64,000 nt of DNA from an uncultured Collinsella sp. (GCA_900757615.1 CAAEON010000053.1:5558-69557), one strand, 5' to 3'. Shown: positions 51,901 through 62,579, counted from the first letter of the stretch. Translations and numbers: made by a program. Notes: a model not told the origin generated them from the letters alone.

Positions 51901-51967
51901 AGTTGCGGTGGAATAGTTCCTGTTTTGCCCTTAAGCTGGCCATTCTAGGAACTATTCCACCGCAACT
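51901..51967. repeat. Large perfect palindrome between convergent genes
   Basis: A 21 bp perfect arm at 51901-51921 pairs with 51947-51967; the loop is 25 bases. It sits directly after the previous hairpin and 9 bases from the GntR gene stop. Its sequence, beginning AGTTGCGGTGGAATAG, does not match the other repeat families here. Confidence 0.88.
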
Positions 51968-51976
51968 AATAGATGG

Positions 51977-52732
51977 TTAGCTCATACTGCTCTGATGGGT
52001 CTCGCTGCCGTTATTGCGGCGTGTGACCGTTTCGTGGAGTAAAAAGAAGCTGGGAACCTGCTTTGTCTCGGTGTATTCCATAAGGATACCGTCGGCGTTG
52101 TAGGTCTGCCCGCGTACAACGGCGAGTGCGTTAAAGTCGTCGAGATCGAGCACGCGTGCATCCTCGGGCGTGGGATGCTCAATCGTTACATCGCGTTTGC
52201 CCGTGGCAATCTTAATGCCAAGGTCTTCTTCGAGGTAACGATAGATCGAGTCGTTGACAATCTCGGGTGTCAGCCCCGGTACCTGTGAGCTTAGGTAATA
52301 GGAGTCGTCGGAGCACACGGCCCGTCCGTCTGCATAACGGATGCGTTTGGCGCGTGTGAGCTCACAGCCTTCAGGAAACCCGGTAATCTTGGAGAGCGCC
52401 TTGTTGCAAACGAGGAGCTCAAAGACAGTGGTAACCGTTTTGAGCTCAAAGCCTCGGCTGGCTGCGATTTCCTTAAAGGTCTCGAGTCCGCCGCCACCAC
52501 GATTCGTCTCGTCACTGATGTTGCGAATGACGCGCATGCCTTTGCCTTGCTGGGGGAGCACGTAACCATCTGCCGCAAGCATCGAGATGGCGCGACGGAC
52601 CGTCATGCGCGAACAGTCAAACAGCTGCGTGAGCTCAGTCTCCGAAGGCAGATAACTCTGATAGGCGTATGTGCCGTCGTCAATCGACTGCTTCACGTTG
52701 TCATAAATAGTTTGGAAGATGGCTCGCGCCAC
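51977..52732 (-). CDS. GntR-family regulator with UTRA ligand domain (alpha-glucoside locus)
   Basis: A 251-residue protein. The N-terminal winged helix (residues 1-70, YLPSETELTQLFDCSRMTVRRAISMLAADGYV) is the GntR/HutC type. Residues 90-245 form a UTRA domain (GCELTRAKRIRYADG, SIYRYLEEDLGIKIATGKRDVTIEH), which binds small sugars or phosphorylated sugars. It probably represses the divergent PTS/GH4 genes and the Zn-dehydrogenase operon through the TCTAGA-type sites at 53870-53904 and 54020-54035. TreR- and NagR-like members sense sugar phosphates. It is co-directional with and 65 bp after the dehydrogenase gene. Confidence 0.87.
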   Translation of the reverse strand: MARAIFQTIYDNVKQSIDDGTYAYQSYLPSETELTQLFDCSRMTVRRAISMLAADGYVLPQQGKGMRVIRNISDETNRGGGGLETFKEIAASRGFELKTVTTVFELLVCNKALSKITGFPEGCELTRAKRIRYADGRAVCSDDSYYLSSQVPGLTPEIVNDSIYRYLEEDLGIKIATGKRDVTIEHPTPEDARVLDLDDFNALAVVRGQTYNADGILMEYTETKQVPSFFLLHETVTRRNNGSETHQSSMS

Positions 52733-52797
52733 GACGGTCTCCTAGAGCTGAGTGCGCGAGCGGTGGATGAGGACCGCTCGCGCAGGTGTCGATCGAT

Positions 52798-53823
52798 TTA
52801 CTTGCTGGGGTCGATTATATATTTACCCATGGCACGCAGAGCTGGGTCTGACAGGATGGCGCCGAGTTCGTCGAGGGAAGCCACCTTGGCGACCATCGAG
52901 GATACGTCGAGCCTGCCAGAGTCGATGAGCTCGAGCGCGCGACGCTGCGTATAAGGGTTAATGTAGGACGAAGTAAGCACAAGCTCCTTCTGGAAGACCT
53001 CGAAGGGCTTGACGGTGATTGTCTCATCGGGCTTGGTGAGGCCGAACATCATGACCGTAGCCTTGTGGCCGGCGATCTGGATGGCCTGCTCGATGGTGAC
53101 GGGCTTGCCAACACACTCGATAACGACATCGACGTTGCCGACGCCCTCCTGCTTCAGGCGGGCCGGGACGTCCTCGTGGATGGAATCAATTGCCAGGTCG
53201 GCGCCGAGTTTGAGCGCAACCTCGCGCTTGCCTTCGACAGGCTCGAGCAAGACAACCTTGGTGGCGCCGGCGTTTTTAGCAAGCTGCATCATGAGCAGAC
53301 CGATCATGCCACCGCCGATAACGACAACTGTGCTGCCGGGCTTGATGTTGCACATATCGATGCCGTGCAGGCAGCAGGCGACGGGCTCGGTCATGGCGCC
53401 CTGCTCGAAGCTGGTGTGATCGCCCAACTTGTAGACTTGCTGCATATCGACGGAGCAGTACTCGGCAAAGCCGCCGTTAACGGTGGTGCCGTAACCGGTC
53501 ATATGCTCGCAGTAGTGGTTGATTCCGTCGCGGCAGGGTTCGCAGCAGCCGCAGGGATGGTTTGGGTCGATGCACACGCGATCGCCCGGTTTAAAGCCGG
53601 TGACATCGCTGCCCACGGCCTCGACAACGCCCGCAAACTCATGACCAAGGATCGTGGGCGGGGTAACGTCGGCTGCACCCTTGTCGCCTTCATAGATATG
53701 AACGTCGGTACCGCAGACGCCGCAAGCTTTGACGTTGATCAGAACGTCACGCTTGCCCACGGTCGGTTTTGTCGAATCCTCGACCCTGAGATCGTGCTTT
53801 CCATAGAAGACCGCGCTTTTCAT
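52798..53823 (-). CDS. Zinc-dependent medium-chain alcohol/polyol dehydrogenase
   Basis: A 341-residue MDR enzyme. CGVCGTDVHIYEG and GHEFAGVVEAVG carry the catalytic zinc ligands, and CGCCEPCRDGINHYCEHM the structural zinc cysteines. VVVIGGGMIGLLMMQLAKNAGATKV is the Rossmann fold. The set resembles sorbitol, threonine and glucitol dehydrogenases. Its place next to the GntR gene and opposite the PTS suggests a polyol or sugar-alcohol substrate linked to the alpha-glucoside pathway, which is inference. GGAG lies before ATG 53823. Confidence 0.88.
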   Translation of the reverse strand: MKSAVFYGKHDLRVEDSTKPTVGKRDVLINVKACGVCGTDVHIYEGDKGAADVTPPTILGHEFAGVVEAVGSDVTGFKPGDRVCIDPNHPCGCCEPCRDGINHYCEHMTGYGTTVNGGFAEYCSVDMQQVYKLGDHTSFEQGAMTEPVACCLHGIDMCNIKPGSTVVVIGGGMIGLLMMQLAKNAGATKVVLLEPVEGKREVALKLGADLAIDSIHEDVPARLKQEGVGNVDVVIECVGKPVTIEQAIQIAGHKATVMMFGLTKPDETITVKPFEVFQKELVLTSSYINPYTQRRALELIDSGRLDVSSMVAKVASLDELGAILSDPALRAMGKYIIDPSK

Positions 53824-53869
53824 GGTGACTCCTTAACGTGGCGGTGGATGTTGTAATGAAGTATAGGTA

Positions 53870-53904
53870 TGTCTATAGATATAGACAAGCACATCTAGAC
53901 AAGT
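53870..53904. promoter_or_regulatory. GntR operator sites, dehydrogenase side
   Basis: TGTCTATAGATATAGACA (53870-53887) is a palindrome, followed at about 53892-53904 by CATCTAGACAAGT. The latter is nearly identical to the complement of the site at 54020. They lie 47-81 bases upstream of the dehydrogenase start. Confidence 0.7.
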
Positions 53905-54019
53905 AGAAAAGAAATTTATAATGCAGCCATCAGCTATGTCAGATTTAACAGGCGAAATACTGGACATATACCGTTTACGGCCAATAATCAACCGTTTACC
54001 GACCGTAGTATTTATGCTA

Positions 54020-54035
54020 ACTTGTCTAGATAAGT
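54020..54035. promoter_or_regulatory. GntR operator site, PTS side
   Basis: ACTTGTCTAGATAAGT is a near-perfect palindrome of the same form as 53892-53904. It lies 145 bases before the EIICB start. Direct copies of ACCGTTTA between 53969 and 54000 lie just upstream. No clear gene is present in 53824-54180. Confidence 0.7.
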
Positions 54036-54180
54036 GATATGATAAAAATAGAAGCGCAAGAAGTCAGGGAAGCGGGCCCACCCGTCCTATTGCACGAGGT
54101 ACACGCAAACGGCGCGTCTGCGGTCTCGAGTGAAGCCAAAACCGCAGTCGCTCCGAATGAAGAGAGGGGGATTCCCCGTC

Positions 54181-55791
54181 ATGATGCAAAAGATACAACG
54201 TTTCGGCGGTGCAATGTACACGCCTGCAATTCTTTTCGCATTTTCCGGAATCGTCGTCGGCCTGGGTACGTTGTTTACCACCGAGGCGATCTTTGGCGAG
54301 ATGGCCACTGCGGGCCATCTTTGGTTTGATTGCTGGAATGTGCTGCTCCAGGGTGGTTGGACGCTCTTTAACCAGATGCCGTTGCTGTTTTGCGTAGCGT
54401 TGCCAATCTCGCTCGCGAACAAGCAGAACGCTCGCTGCTGCATGGAGGCTTTGGCCATCTACCTTACCTTCAACTACTTTGTAAGCACAATCTTGGGGCA
54501 GTGGGGCCCTGTCTTTGGTGTCGACTATTCTGTCGAGGCGGGCAGCGGTACTGGTCTTGCCACTATCGCAAGCATCAAAACGCTTGACATGGGCATCATG
54601 GGCGCGCTTATTATCTCTGGTATCGCCACGATGCTGCATAACAAGTTCTTCGACACCGAACTTCCTGAGTGGCTGGGCGTGTTCTCGGGCTCTGTGTTCA
54701 TCTATATGATCGGTTTCTTCGTTATGGTTCCGGTCGCTCTTATCGCCTGCCTGGTGTGGCCGCATGTTCAGGCTGCTATCTCCGCCTTCCAGGGATTCAT
54801 CCTTTCCGCCGGTACGTTCGGCGTTGGCGTCTTTGCTTTCTTCGAGCGCGTGCTGATCCCTACAGGCCTGCACCACTTTATCTATACGCCGTTCTATTAC
54901 GACAACGCGGCGGTCAACGGCGGCATCTTTGCTGCTTGGGCCAACATCCTGCCCCAACTGGCTGCCGATCCGAGCATTGCTCTTAAGGATGCCGCACCCT
55001 GGGCTGCCTATACCTGCCCTGGTTGGACTAAGGTCTTCGGCTCGCTTGGCGTTGCCATTGCGTTTTATATGACCGCCAAACCCGAGCGCAAGCAGCGCGT
55101 CAAGGCTCTGCTCATTCCCGTCACCCTTACCGCTATGCTTTGCGGTATTACCGAGCCGCTTGACTTCACCTTCCTGTTCATCGCGCCCGGCCTGTTCGTC
55201 GTCCACTGCGTGCTCGGAGCGCTTGGCTGCATGGCTCAAAACCTCCTTGGCGTCGTGGGTATCTTCGACGGCGGCATCATCTCGATGCTCTCGTGGGACT
55301 GGCTGCCCCTTTGGGCCGCACACGGTCTGCAGTACGCCATCTCCATCCTTGTCGGTCTGTGCTTTACCGCTCTTTGGGTTGTGGTCTTCCGTTTCCTGAT
55401 CGTCAAGTTCGACTTTAAGACCCCCGGTCGCGAGGATGACGATGTTGAGGTCGAGCTCAAGTCCAAGGCCGACTACAAGCAAAAGCAGGGCGGTGCTGCT
55501 GCTGGCAAATCGGCCGCCCAGAGTAAAGATGATGAGCGCTTGGTGCTTGCCGAGAACATCCTCGATCTGCTCGGTGGCACGGATAACATCATCGATGTAA
55601 CGAACTGCGCTACCCGTCTGCGCGTTAACGTCAAGGACAAGAGCGTCGTTGCACCCGAGGCTTCCTTCAAGGCGATCGGTACGCATGGCTTGGTGGTCCA
55701 AGGTCAGTCAATCCAGGTCATCATCGGCCTTAGCGTCCCGCAGGTTCGCGAGAAGTTCGAGAGTCTTCTGAAGTTCGAGACTCTTCTGTAA
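54181..55791 (+). CDS. PTS alpha-glucoside/maltose-type EIICB transporter
   Basis: A 536-residue membrane protein. Residues 1-~410 are the EIIC channel with about ten membrane spans and the family motif GITEPLDFTFLFIAPGL. A charged linker (DFKTPGREDDDVEVELKSK) leads to the EIIB domain, whose phosphorylated cysteine is in IIDVTNCATRLRVNV. There is no EIIA domain. It resembles MalX/GlvC-type carriers for maltose or other alpha-glucosides. The EIIA at 26939 is a likely donor. I use ATG 54181 (GAGGGGG upstream, ATGATG), though the frame opens at 54130. It is divergent from the dehydrogenase and controlled by the GntR sites. Confidence 0.9.
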   Translation: MMQKIQRFGGAMYTPAILFAFSGIVVGLGTLFTTEAIFGEMATAGHLWFDCWNVLLQGGWTLFNQMPLLFCVALPISLANKQNARCCMEALAIYLTFNYFVSTILGQWGPVFGVDYSVEAGSGTGLATIASIKTLDMGIMGALIISGIATMLHNKFFDTELPEWLGVFSGSVFIYMIGFFVMVPVALIACLVWPHVQAAISAFQGFILSAGTFGVGVFAFFERVLIPTGLHHFIYTPFYYDNAAVNGGIFAAWANILPQLAADPSIALKDAAPWAAYTCPGWTKVFGSLGVAIAFYMTAKPERKQRVKALLIPVTLTAMLCGITEPLDFTFLFIAPGLFVVHCVLGALGCMAQNLLGVVGIFDGGIISMLSWDWLPLWAAHGLQYAISILVGLCFTALWVVVFRFLIVKFDFKTPGREDDDVEVELKSKADYKQKQGGAAAGKSAAQSKDDERLVLAENILDLLGGTDNIIDVTNCATRLRVNVKDKSVVAPEASFKAIGTHGLVVQGQSIQVIIGLSVPQVREKFESLLKFETLL

Positions 55792-55810
55792 ACCATCGTC
55801 CATCGAAACA

Positions 55811-55848
55811 ATCGGCCTTGCAGAGCCGGTATGCACCGCAAGGCCGAT
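55811..55848 (+). other. Intercistronic hairpin between EIICB and GH4 genes
   Basis: ATCGGCCTTGC/GCAAGGCCGAT, 11 bp, without a T-run. It may protect the upstream mRNA or reduce readthrough to the glucosidase. Confidence 0.65.
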
Positions 55849-55919
55849 TCTAGAGATAAAAAACTCCACTTCTAGGTAACAATTCCAGACCGTGCAGGCC
55901 GCGTACGGGGATGGATTGA

Positions 55920-57290
<1,371 letters not shown>

Positions 57291-57417
57291 GGACTACTGT
57301 CTCGAACCCTCACGCATCTCTGCTTCATTTGCGCCGTCGTGGCGTCCGGATTCGCCCGGATGCTGCGGCGGCGCTATACTTATGCAGTTTGAAGTACCTG
57401 TATCAAAAGGAGCTGTC

Positions 57418-58494
57418 GTGTCCCTTTCCATCGGTATCGTGGGCCTGCCCAACGTGGGCAAGTCGACGCTGTTCACCGCGCTTACCAAAAAGACCGGCCT
57501 TGCCGCCAACTACCCTTTTGCCACGATCGACCCCAACGTGGGTATCGTCGATGTGCCCGATAGCCGCCTGCAAAAGCTCGCCGACATCGTCAACCCGGGT
57601 CGCATTGTGCCGGCGACGGTCGAGTTTGTCGACATCGCGGGCCTGGTGAAGGGTGCCAACGAGGGCGAGGGCCTGGGCAATCAGTTCTTGGCAAACATCC
57701 GCGAGACCGATGCCATCTGCGAGGTCGTGCGTTACTTTAAGGACCCCAACGTCATGCGTGAGGTGGGCCGCACGGGCGAGTTCGTCGATCCTGCCGGCGA
57801 TGCCGACACCATCATGACCGAGCTCATCCTGGCCGATATGGGAACGCTCGAGAAACAGCTGCCCAAGCTCGAGAAGGAGGCCAAGCGCGACAAGGAGCTC
57901 ATGCCCAAGTTCGAGGTCGCTAAGCGCCTGCTTGCCTGGCTCAACGAGGGCAAGCGCGCCGCATCCATGGAGATGACCGACGAGGAGCGTGCTGCCGCCA
58001 AGGGCCTGTTCCTGCTCACTATGAAGCCCATCCTGTATGTGGCCAACGTGGACGAGGACATGCTCAACGACGATCTGGCGCCCATCGATGGCGTCAAGCC
58101 GCTGCCGATCTGCGCCAAGATCGAGGCCGAGCTTTCCGAGCTCGATCCCGAGGACGCTGCCGACTACCTGGAGAGCCTGGGCCTGGAGCAGCCCGGCCTG
58201 GACGTGCTCGCTCAGGCTGCCTACAAGCTGCTCGGCCTGCAGTCGTTCTTTACGGCCGGCGAGATGGAGGTCAAGGCCTGGACGGTGCGTCAGGGCGCGA
58301 CCGCCCCGCAGGCCGCCGGTGTCATCCACACCGACTTTGAGCGCGGCTTTATTAAGGCCGAGGTCATTGGCTATGACGACTACATCGAGCTCGGCGGTGA
58401 GCAGGGCGCCAAGGCCGCCGGCAAGCTGCGTATTGAGGGCAAGGACTATGTCATGGCCGATGGCGACGTCGTGCATTTCCGCTTTAACGTGTAA
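57418..58494 (+). CDS. ychF: Redox-regulated GTPase/ATPase YchF
   Basis: A 358-residue Obg-like NTPase. G1 is [14 protein letters not shown]2 [13 protein letters not shown]3 DIAGLVKGA, and the TGS-like end is [29 protein letters not shown]1/YchF proteins hydrolyse ATP, bind ribosomes and react to oxidative stress. Start GTG 57418 is fixed by AAAGGAG nine bases upstream; the frame stays open upstream through the end of the GH4 gene but is not coding there. Transcription is probably independent of the GH4 locus. Confidence 0.95.
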   Translation: MSLSIGIVGLPNVGKSTLFTALTKKTGLAANYPFATIDPNVGIVDVPDSRLQKLADIVNPGRIVPATVEFVDIAGLVKGANEGEGLGNQFLANIRETDAICEVVRYFKDPNVMREVGRTGEFVDPAGDADTIMTELILADMGTLEKQLPKLEKEAKRDKELMPKFEVAKRLLAWLNEGKRAASMEMTDEERAAAKGLFLLTMKPILYVANVDEDMLNDDLAPIDGVKPLPICAKIEAELSELDPEDAADYLESLGLEQPGLDVLAQAAYKLLGLQSFFTAGEMEVKAWTVRQGATAPQAAGVIHTDFERGFIKAEVIGYDDYIELGGEQGAKAAGKLRIEGKDYVMADGDVVHFRFNV

Positions 58495-58505
58495 GGACGA
58501 CGCGC

Positions 58506-58889
58506 ATGTTTAAATATGGCAAAAAAGCTGGCTACATGGGTATTGCGCTGCTCGTACTTGCGGTGATTCCGCTGGTGGTTGCAGCGTGTGTTATCCCCAA
58601 CATTGGCCCCGAGGTGGCAACAAAGTTTAACGCAGCCGGCGAGGTGACGCGCTGGGGTAAGAGCTACGAGCTGCTGGCACTGCCGGTGCTCAACCTGCTG
58701 CTGAGCGTGGCGACGTACTTTACGGCAGGACGCCAGGCTAAAAACAATGATGATTCCGCCGCCATGGCGCGCATCGTATGCGAGCGTTACCTGCGCAACG
58801 GTTGCATCACGGGTGTGTTCCTCAACGTGGTCAACGTTTACTTTATGTACTCGGCGATTACCGGAACGGGCTTTGGCTTTGGTTTCTAG
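58506..58889 (+). CDS. Small DUF1648/SdpI-like membrane protein
   Basis: A 127-residue protein with three or four hydrophobic segments (GIALLVLAVIPLVVAACVI, ELLALPVLNLLLSVATYF, CITGVFLNVVNVYFMYSAI). Between the first two is PEVATKFNAAGEVTRWGKS, the DUF1648 motif also found at the start of SdpI immunity proteins. It is shorter than SdpI and lacks the second half. Its role is unknown; related proteins protect against peptide toxins or act as membrane sensors. It follows ychF after 11 bases and may share its transcript. Confidence 0.72.
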   Translation: MFKYGKKAGYMGIALLVLAVIPLVVAACVIPNIGPEVATKFNAAGEVTRWGKSYELLALPVLNLLLSVATYFTAGRQAKNNDDSAAMARIVCERYLRNGCITGVFLNVVNVYFMYSAITGTGFGFGF

Positions 58890-58898
58890 CTTGTCCTT

Positions 58899-59288
58899 TT
58901 AGGCAACGAGCCTGCACGCATATTCAATGGCTGCTGCGAGGCCGCCGCTCGATCGTGGTTTAAAGACCATGTCGGCGGCGGCCTCGTTTTCGTATCCGGC
59001 GCCACGAAGGGCGAGTGCGATACCGGCTTCTAGAAGGAGCGGCAGGCCGCGTTGACTGGTTGCGATTACGGCAGCCTGATTGAGCGAGCAGCTGTGCGTT
59101 TGGCATTGGATGGCAAGTTCACCTTGCGTCGGGCAAGGGACCAGAACGGCGGCGACGCGACTTGATAGCAATGCAAATGCTGTGCGCTCATCGGGCGAAA
59201 GGCATTCAGCTTCAACGACGACGAGCTTGGGCGGTGCGCTGTTTGTGCGAAGCGTGGCTCGGTACATGCGGACCGAAGAACCCGTCAT
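58899..59288 (-). CDS. Hypothetical protein divergent from an XRE regulator
   Basis: A 129-residue soluble protein that I do not recognise. It starts MTGSSVRMYRATLRTNSAPPK with ACAGGAG before the ATG. The middle VAAVLVPCPTQGELAIQCQ and VIATSQRGLPLLLEAGIALALRGAG suggests alternating strands and helices. No motif stands out. It faces away from the small XRE gene at 59365, with a perfect 24 bp palindrome between them. That arrangement is typical of a gene under control of its neighbour. The frame is open to 59312, but that start lies at the operator edge. Confidence 0.6.
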   Translation of the reverse strand: MTGSSVRMYRATLRTNSAPPKLVVVEAECLSPDERTAFALLSSRVAAVLVPCPTQGELAIQCQTHSCSLNQAAVIATSQRGLPLLLEAGIALALRGAGYENEAAADMVFKPRSSGGLAAAIEYACRLVA

Positions 59289-59311
59289 AGAAAACTCCTG
59301 TGTATTCGTCA

Positions 59312-59335
59312 AAACGTAAACTATAGTTTACGTTT
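59312..59335. promoter_or_regulatory. Perfect 24 bp palindrome between divergent genes
   Basis: AAACGTAAAC (59312-59321), TATA, then GTTTACGTTT (59326-59335), fully self-complementary. It lies 24 bases upstream of the hypothetical gene and 30 upstream of the XRE gene. It includes TATAGT, a possible -10. A dimeric regulator such as the adjacent XRE protein is the expected ligand. Confidence 0.75.
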
Positions 59336-59364
59336 ATGTTCGGCTCCATTTCAAACTCGGCTGC

Positions 59365-59583
59365 ATGGACGAACGTGCGAAACAGATTCTTGGCAGGCGG
59401 GTCGAAGAGACACGCAGGGACCTTGGTATCTCCAAGGTTGATTTTTGCGTGGCGACAGGAATCAGCCGACCCTACCTCGACCGAATCGAAGATGGGACGG
59501 CAAATTTCACGCTCAAGGTTCTATTTAAGATCGCGCCCGCACTCGGCATGACGGTGTCAGAGCTTCTCGAGGGTATCGAATAG
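59365..59583 (+). CDS. XRE-family DNA-binding protein, 72 residues
   Basis: A one-domain helix-turn-helix protein. RRVEETRRDLGISKVDFCVATGISRPYLDRIEDGTANFTLKVLFKIAPALGMTVSELLEG is the standard five-helix XRE fold with the recognition helix at SRPYLDRIED. Such small regulators often repress themselves and a divergent gene; the 24 bp palindrome at 59312 suits that. ATG 59365 has only a weak ribosome site; translation of a short leader is possible. Confidence 0.85.
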   Translation: MDERAKQILGRRVEETRRDLGISKVDFCVATGISRPYLDRIEDGTANFTLKVLFKIAPALGMTVSELLEGIE

Positions 59584-59605
59584 GGGATACCCGTCGACAA
59601 CTGAA

Positions 59606-60619
59606 TTACGCCATCGGGATGCGGTCGTGGTTGACTTGGCTGTAGAACAGGCGCTGGATTTCGGTGGCATCACGTGACTGGCCGAGTGCCCACATGGTTT
59701 TGGCCACGAGCGTCTCGGTGGTCATGTCGTCGCCGCGCAGAATGCCCGGATGATCGGCGTAAGCCCGGCCGACCTCATAAACGCCCAAATCGAGGCCCTC
59801 TTCAGGGACCTGCGTGGTCATAACGACGGTGCGACCCGAATCGACCCAGCGGAAAATCGCCTCCTGGAATGATTCGCCGGACTCGCCAAACTCGGGAATA
59901 CCGCCAATGCCAAAGGTCTCTAGGATTACAGCATCGTAGCTATCGGCAAGAGCGTCGAGGATGCCCGGGTTTACGCCGGGCGTAAGCTTGAGTACAAATA
60001 CGCGCGGGTCGATGCTGTCGTAGAAACGCACCGGGTTTTCGCCCTGATGCGTGCCGTGAAGCCCGTTGCGCACGATGCGGTCGTTGCGGATATAGGCGAT
60101 GGGCGGATAGTTGACGCTGATGAACGCGTTAAAGCTCATGGTGCGCTGCTTGCGGGCGCGCGTGCCGGCAATGGCGACGCCGCCAAACACGATCGAGACG
60201 TCGTGCGAATGCTCGTCGAGCGCATAGAGCAGACTCTGGTACAGATTGAGCTTGGCGTCGGTAAAAGGGTTGCCCATGGGCTTTTGCGAACCGGTGAGTA
60301 CGATGGGCTTGGGGCTGTCCTGAACCAGATAGGAAAGTGCTGCCGCGGTGTAGCTCATGGTGTCGGTGCCGTGCAGAATCACGAAGCCGTCGTGGTCGGC
60401 ATAACCCTCGACGATGACGTCGCGGATACGCATCCAGTCACTCGGGCGCATATTGGTGCTGTCGATGTTCATGGGCTGCACGACGTCGAGCTCGCAGAGG
60501 CCCGAGATCTCGGGGACGCTCTGGGCGAGCTCCTCACCGGTCAGGGCGGGGGAGAGGCCGTTGCCGTCCTCGGTCGATGCGATGGTGCCGCCCGTGGCGA
60601 TGAGAAGGATGCGCTTCAT
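59606..60619 (-). CDS. ansA: L-asparaginase, type I (AnsA-like)
   Basis: A 337-residue enzyme. ATGGTIAS gives the first catalytic threonine T12; T85-D86 in LHGTDTMSYTA gives the second. VLTGSQKPMGNPFTDAKLN is also typical. It has no signal peptide, so it is cytosolic like AnsA. It hydrolyses asparagine to aspartate and ammonia. ATG 60619 follows AGGAAT; extra codons are open to 60691. It is convergent with the small XRE gene and stands alone. Confidence 0.92.
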   Translation of the reverse strand: MKRILLIATGGTIASTEDGNGLSPALTGEELAQSVPEISGLCELDVVQPMNIDSTNMRPSDWMRIRDVIVEGYADHDGFVILHGTDTMSYTAAALSYLVQDSPKPIVLTGSQKPMGNPFTDAKLNLYQSLLYALDEHSHDVSIVFGGVAIAGTRARKQRTMSFNAFISVNYPPIAYIRNDRIVRNGLHGTHQGENPVRFYDSIDPRVFVLKLTPGVNPGILDALADSYDAVILETFGIGGIPEFGESGESFQEAIFRWVDSGRTVVMTTQVPEEGLDLGVYEVGRAYADHPGILRGDDMTTETLVAKTMWALGQSRDATEIQRLFYSQVNHDRIPMA

Positions 60620-60886
60620 GCTGGTATTCCTATCGTATTTGCCGCCGCAGAGGCGGAGTCGTTCGGCAGTATTGTGGCACAGGGCGTCCAATGTTCAAAC
60701 GTATTACATCATCTGTAACGTTTGAAAACACTTCAATTGCCGTCAAATAGGGGCCCAGGTCGTGCGTTTGCCGTGCGCTGATGGCTGCGAGGGGCGAGAA
60801 ACCCCATATAACGTGTACACTATGGAGGTTATTTTCGTTCATTCACGCGGGTGGGCACCGGCTCCCCGCCAACAAGAGGGGGAACC

Positions 60887-62485
60887 ATGGATCAAAAGGC
60901 TTCCGCAAAGGTCCTCGTACTCGACTTTGGTGCGCAGTACGGTCAGCTCATTGCCCGTCGCGTCCGCGACCTCAACGTGTATTCCGAGATCGTCCCCTGC
61001 GACATCTCGGCCGACGAGATTCGCGAGATGAACGCCTCTGCGCTCATCCTTTCCGGCGGTCCGGCTTCCGTGTATGCCGAGGACGCTCCGTCTATCGATC
61101 CCGCCATCTTTGACCTGGGCCTTCCCGTCCTGGGCTTCTGCTACGGCCATCAGATCACGGCCGTGACGCTCGGCGGCAAGGTCGGCCACTCCGAGGTGGG
61201 CGAGTACGGCCGCGCCACCATCACGCGCACGGCCGGCGCCAAGCTCTTTAACTCCACGCCCATGGAGCAGACCGTGTGGATGAGCCACCGCGACGCCGTT
61301 TCCGAGGTGCCCGAGGGCTTTACCGTTACCGCCAGCACTGACGTGTGCCCGGTTGCTGCCATGGAGTGCGTCGAGCGCAAGATTTTCACCACGCAGTTCC
61401 ACCCCGAGGTCAAGCACTCCGAGTACGGTCAGCAGCTGCTGAGCAACTTCCTGTTTGAGATCTGCGGCCTGGAGCCCAACTGGAGCATGGACAACCTGGT
61501 CGAGACCATGACGGCCGAGTTCCGCGAGAAGGTCGGCGACGACCGCGTGATTCTGGCCCTGTCCGGCGGCGTCGACTCCTCCGTCGTGGCCGCCCTGGGC
61601 GCCCGCGCCGTGGGCAAGCAGATGACGTGCGTGTTCATCAACCACGGTCTACTGCGCAAGGGCGAGCCCGAGCAGGTGGAGGAGGTCTTCACCAAGCAGT
61701 TTGACGTCGACTTTATCCACGTCCATGCCGAGGACCGTTATGCCGAGCTTCTGGCCGGCGTGACCGAGCCCGAGGAGAAGCGCCGCATCATCGGTACGCA
61801 GTTCTGGAAAGAGTTCTTCGCCGTGGCGCAGCAGCTCGAGACCGATGGCAAGCCGGTCAAGTACCTGGCTCAGGGCACCATCTACCCCGACATCATCGAG
61901 TCTGGCGCTCGCAAGACGGGCGGCAAGACGGCCACCATCAAGAGCCACCACAACCTGATCCCGTTCCCCGAGGGCGTGCACTTCGACCTCATTGAGCCGC
62001 TCGACCACTTCTTTAAGGACGAGGTCCGTGCACTTGGTCTGGCGCTCGGCCTGCCGGGTCACATCGTGTTCCGCCAGCCTTTCCCGGGTCCGGGTCTGGC
62101 CATCCGCATCATCGGCGCGGTTGACAAGGAGAAGCTCGAGATCCTCAAGAACGCCGATGCTATCGTGCGCGAGGAGCTCGACGCCTACAACCAGCGTCTG
62201 TTTGAGCAGACCGGCGAGCGCAACTCTGAGCACAGCTGCTGGCAGTATTTCGCGGTCCTGCCCGACATTAAGTCTGTGGGCGTTATGGGCGACGAGCGTA
62301 CCTATCAGCGCCCGATCATCCTGCGTGCCGTCGAGTCCAGCGATGCCATGACCGCCGACTGGGCCAAGCTGCCCTACGATGTCCTGGCCCGTATCTCCGG
62401 CCGCATCGTGGCCGAGGTTCCCGGCGCCAACCGCGTGTGCTACGACATCACGTCCAAGCCGCCCGCGACCATCGAGTGGGAATAA
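60887..62485 (+). CDS. guaA: GMP synthase (glutamine-hydrolysing)
   Basis: A 532-residue enzyme in one polypeptide. The amidotransferase domain has C85 in GFCYGHQ and the His-Glu pair in FHPEVKHS. The ATP-pyrophosphatase loop is LSGGVDSSVVAAL. The C-terminal dimerisation domain ends YDITSKPPATIEWE, as in nearly all GuaA proteins. It aminates XMP to GMP with glutamine as the donor. ATG 60887 follows AGAGGGGGA; the frame opens a little earlier. The upstream region shows no recognised purine riboswitch. Confidence 0.97.
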   Translation: MDQKASAKVLVLDFGAQYGQLIARRVRDLNVYSEIVPCDISADEIREMNASALILSGGPASVYAEDAPSIDPAIFDLGLPVLGFCYGHQITAVTLGGKVGHSEVGEYGRATITRTAGAKLFNSTPMEQTVWMSHRDAVSEVPEGFTVTASTDVCPVAAMECVERKIFTTQFHPEVKHSEYGQQLLSNFLFEICGLEPNWSMDNLVETMTAEFREKVGDDRVILALSGGVDSSVVAALGARAVGKQMTCVFINHGLLRKGEPEQVEEVFTKQFDVDFIHVHAEDRYAELLAGVTEPEEKRRIIGTQFWKEFFAVAQQLETDGKPVKYLAQGTIYPDIIESGARKTGGKTATIKSHHNLIPFPEGVHFDLIEPLDHFFKDEVRALGLALGLPGHIVFRQPFPGPGLAIRIIGAVDKEKLEILKNADAIVREELDAYNQRLFEQTGERNSEHSCWQYFAVLPDIKSVGVMGDERTYQRPIILRAVESSDAMTADWAKLPYDVLARISGRIVAEVPGANRVCYDITSKPPATIEWE

Positions 62486-62542
62486 AGCAGAGGGCGAAAT
62501 ACTCTTTCAAGTTTGACTCAAATCACATCGTTTCAGCAGGTC

Positions 62543-62579
62543 AATAGTGGTGTGTCGAGATTTTCGACACACCACTATT
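62543..62579 (+). terminator. Perfect hairpin after guaA
   Basis: AATAGTGGTGTGTCGA (62543-62558) pairs with 62564-62579 over 16 bp, five-base loop. A single T-run is absent but TTTC follows. It may also be a repeat; the sequence matches no other palindrome in the window. Confidence 0.75.
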
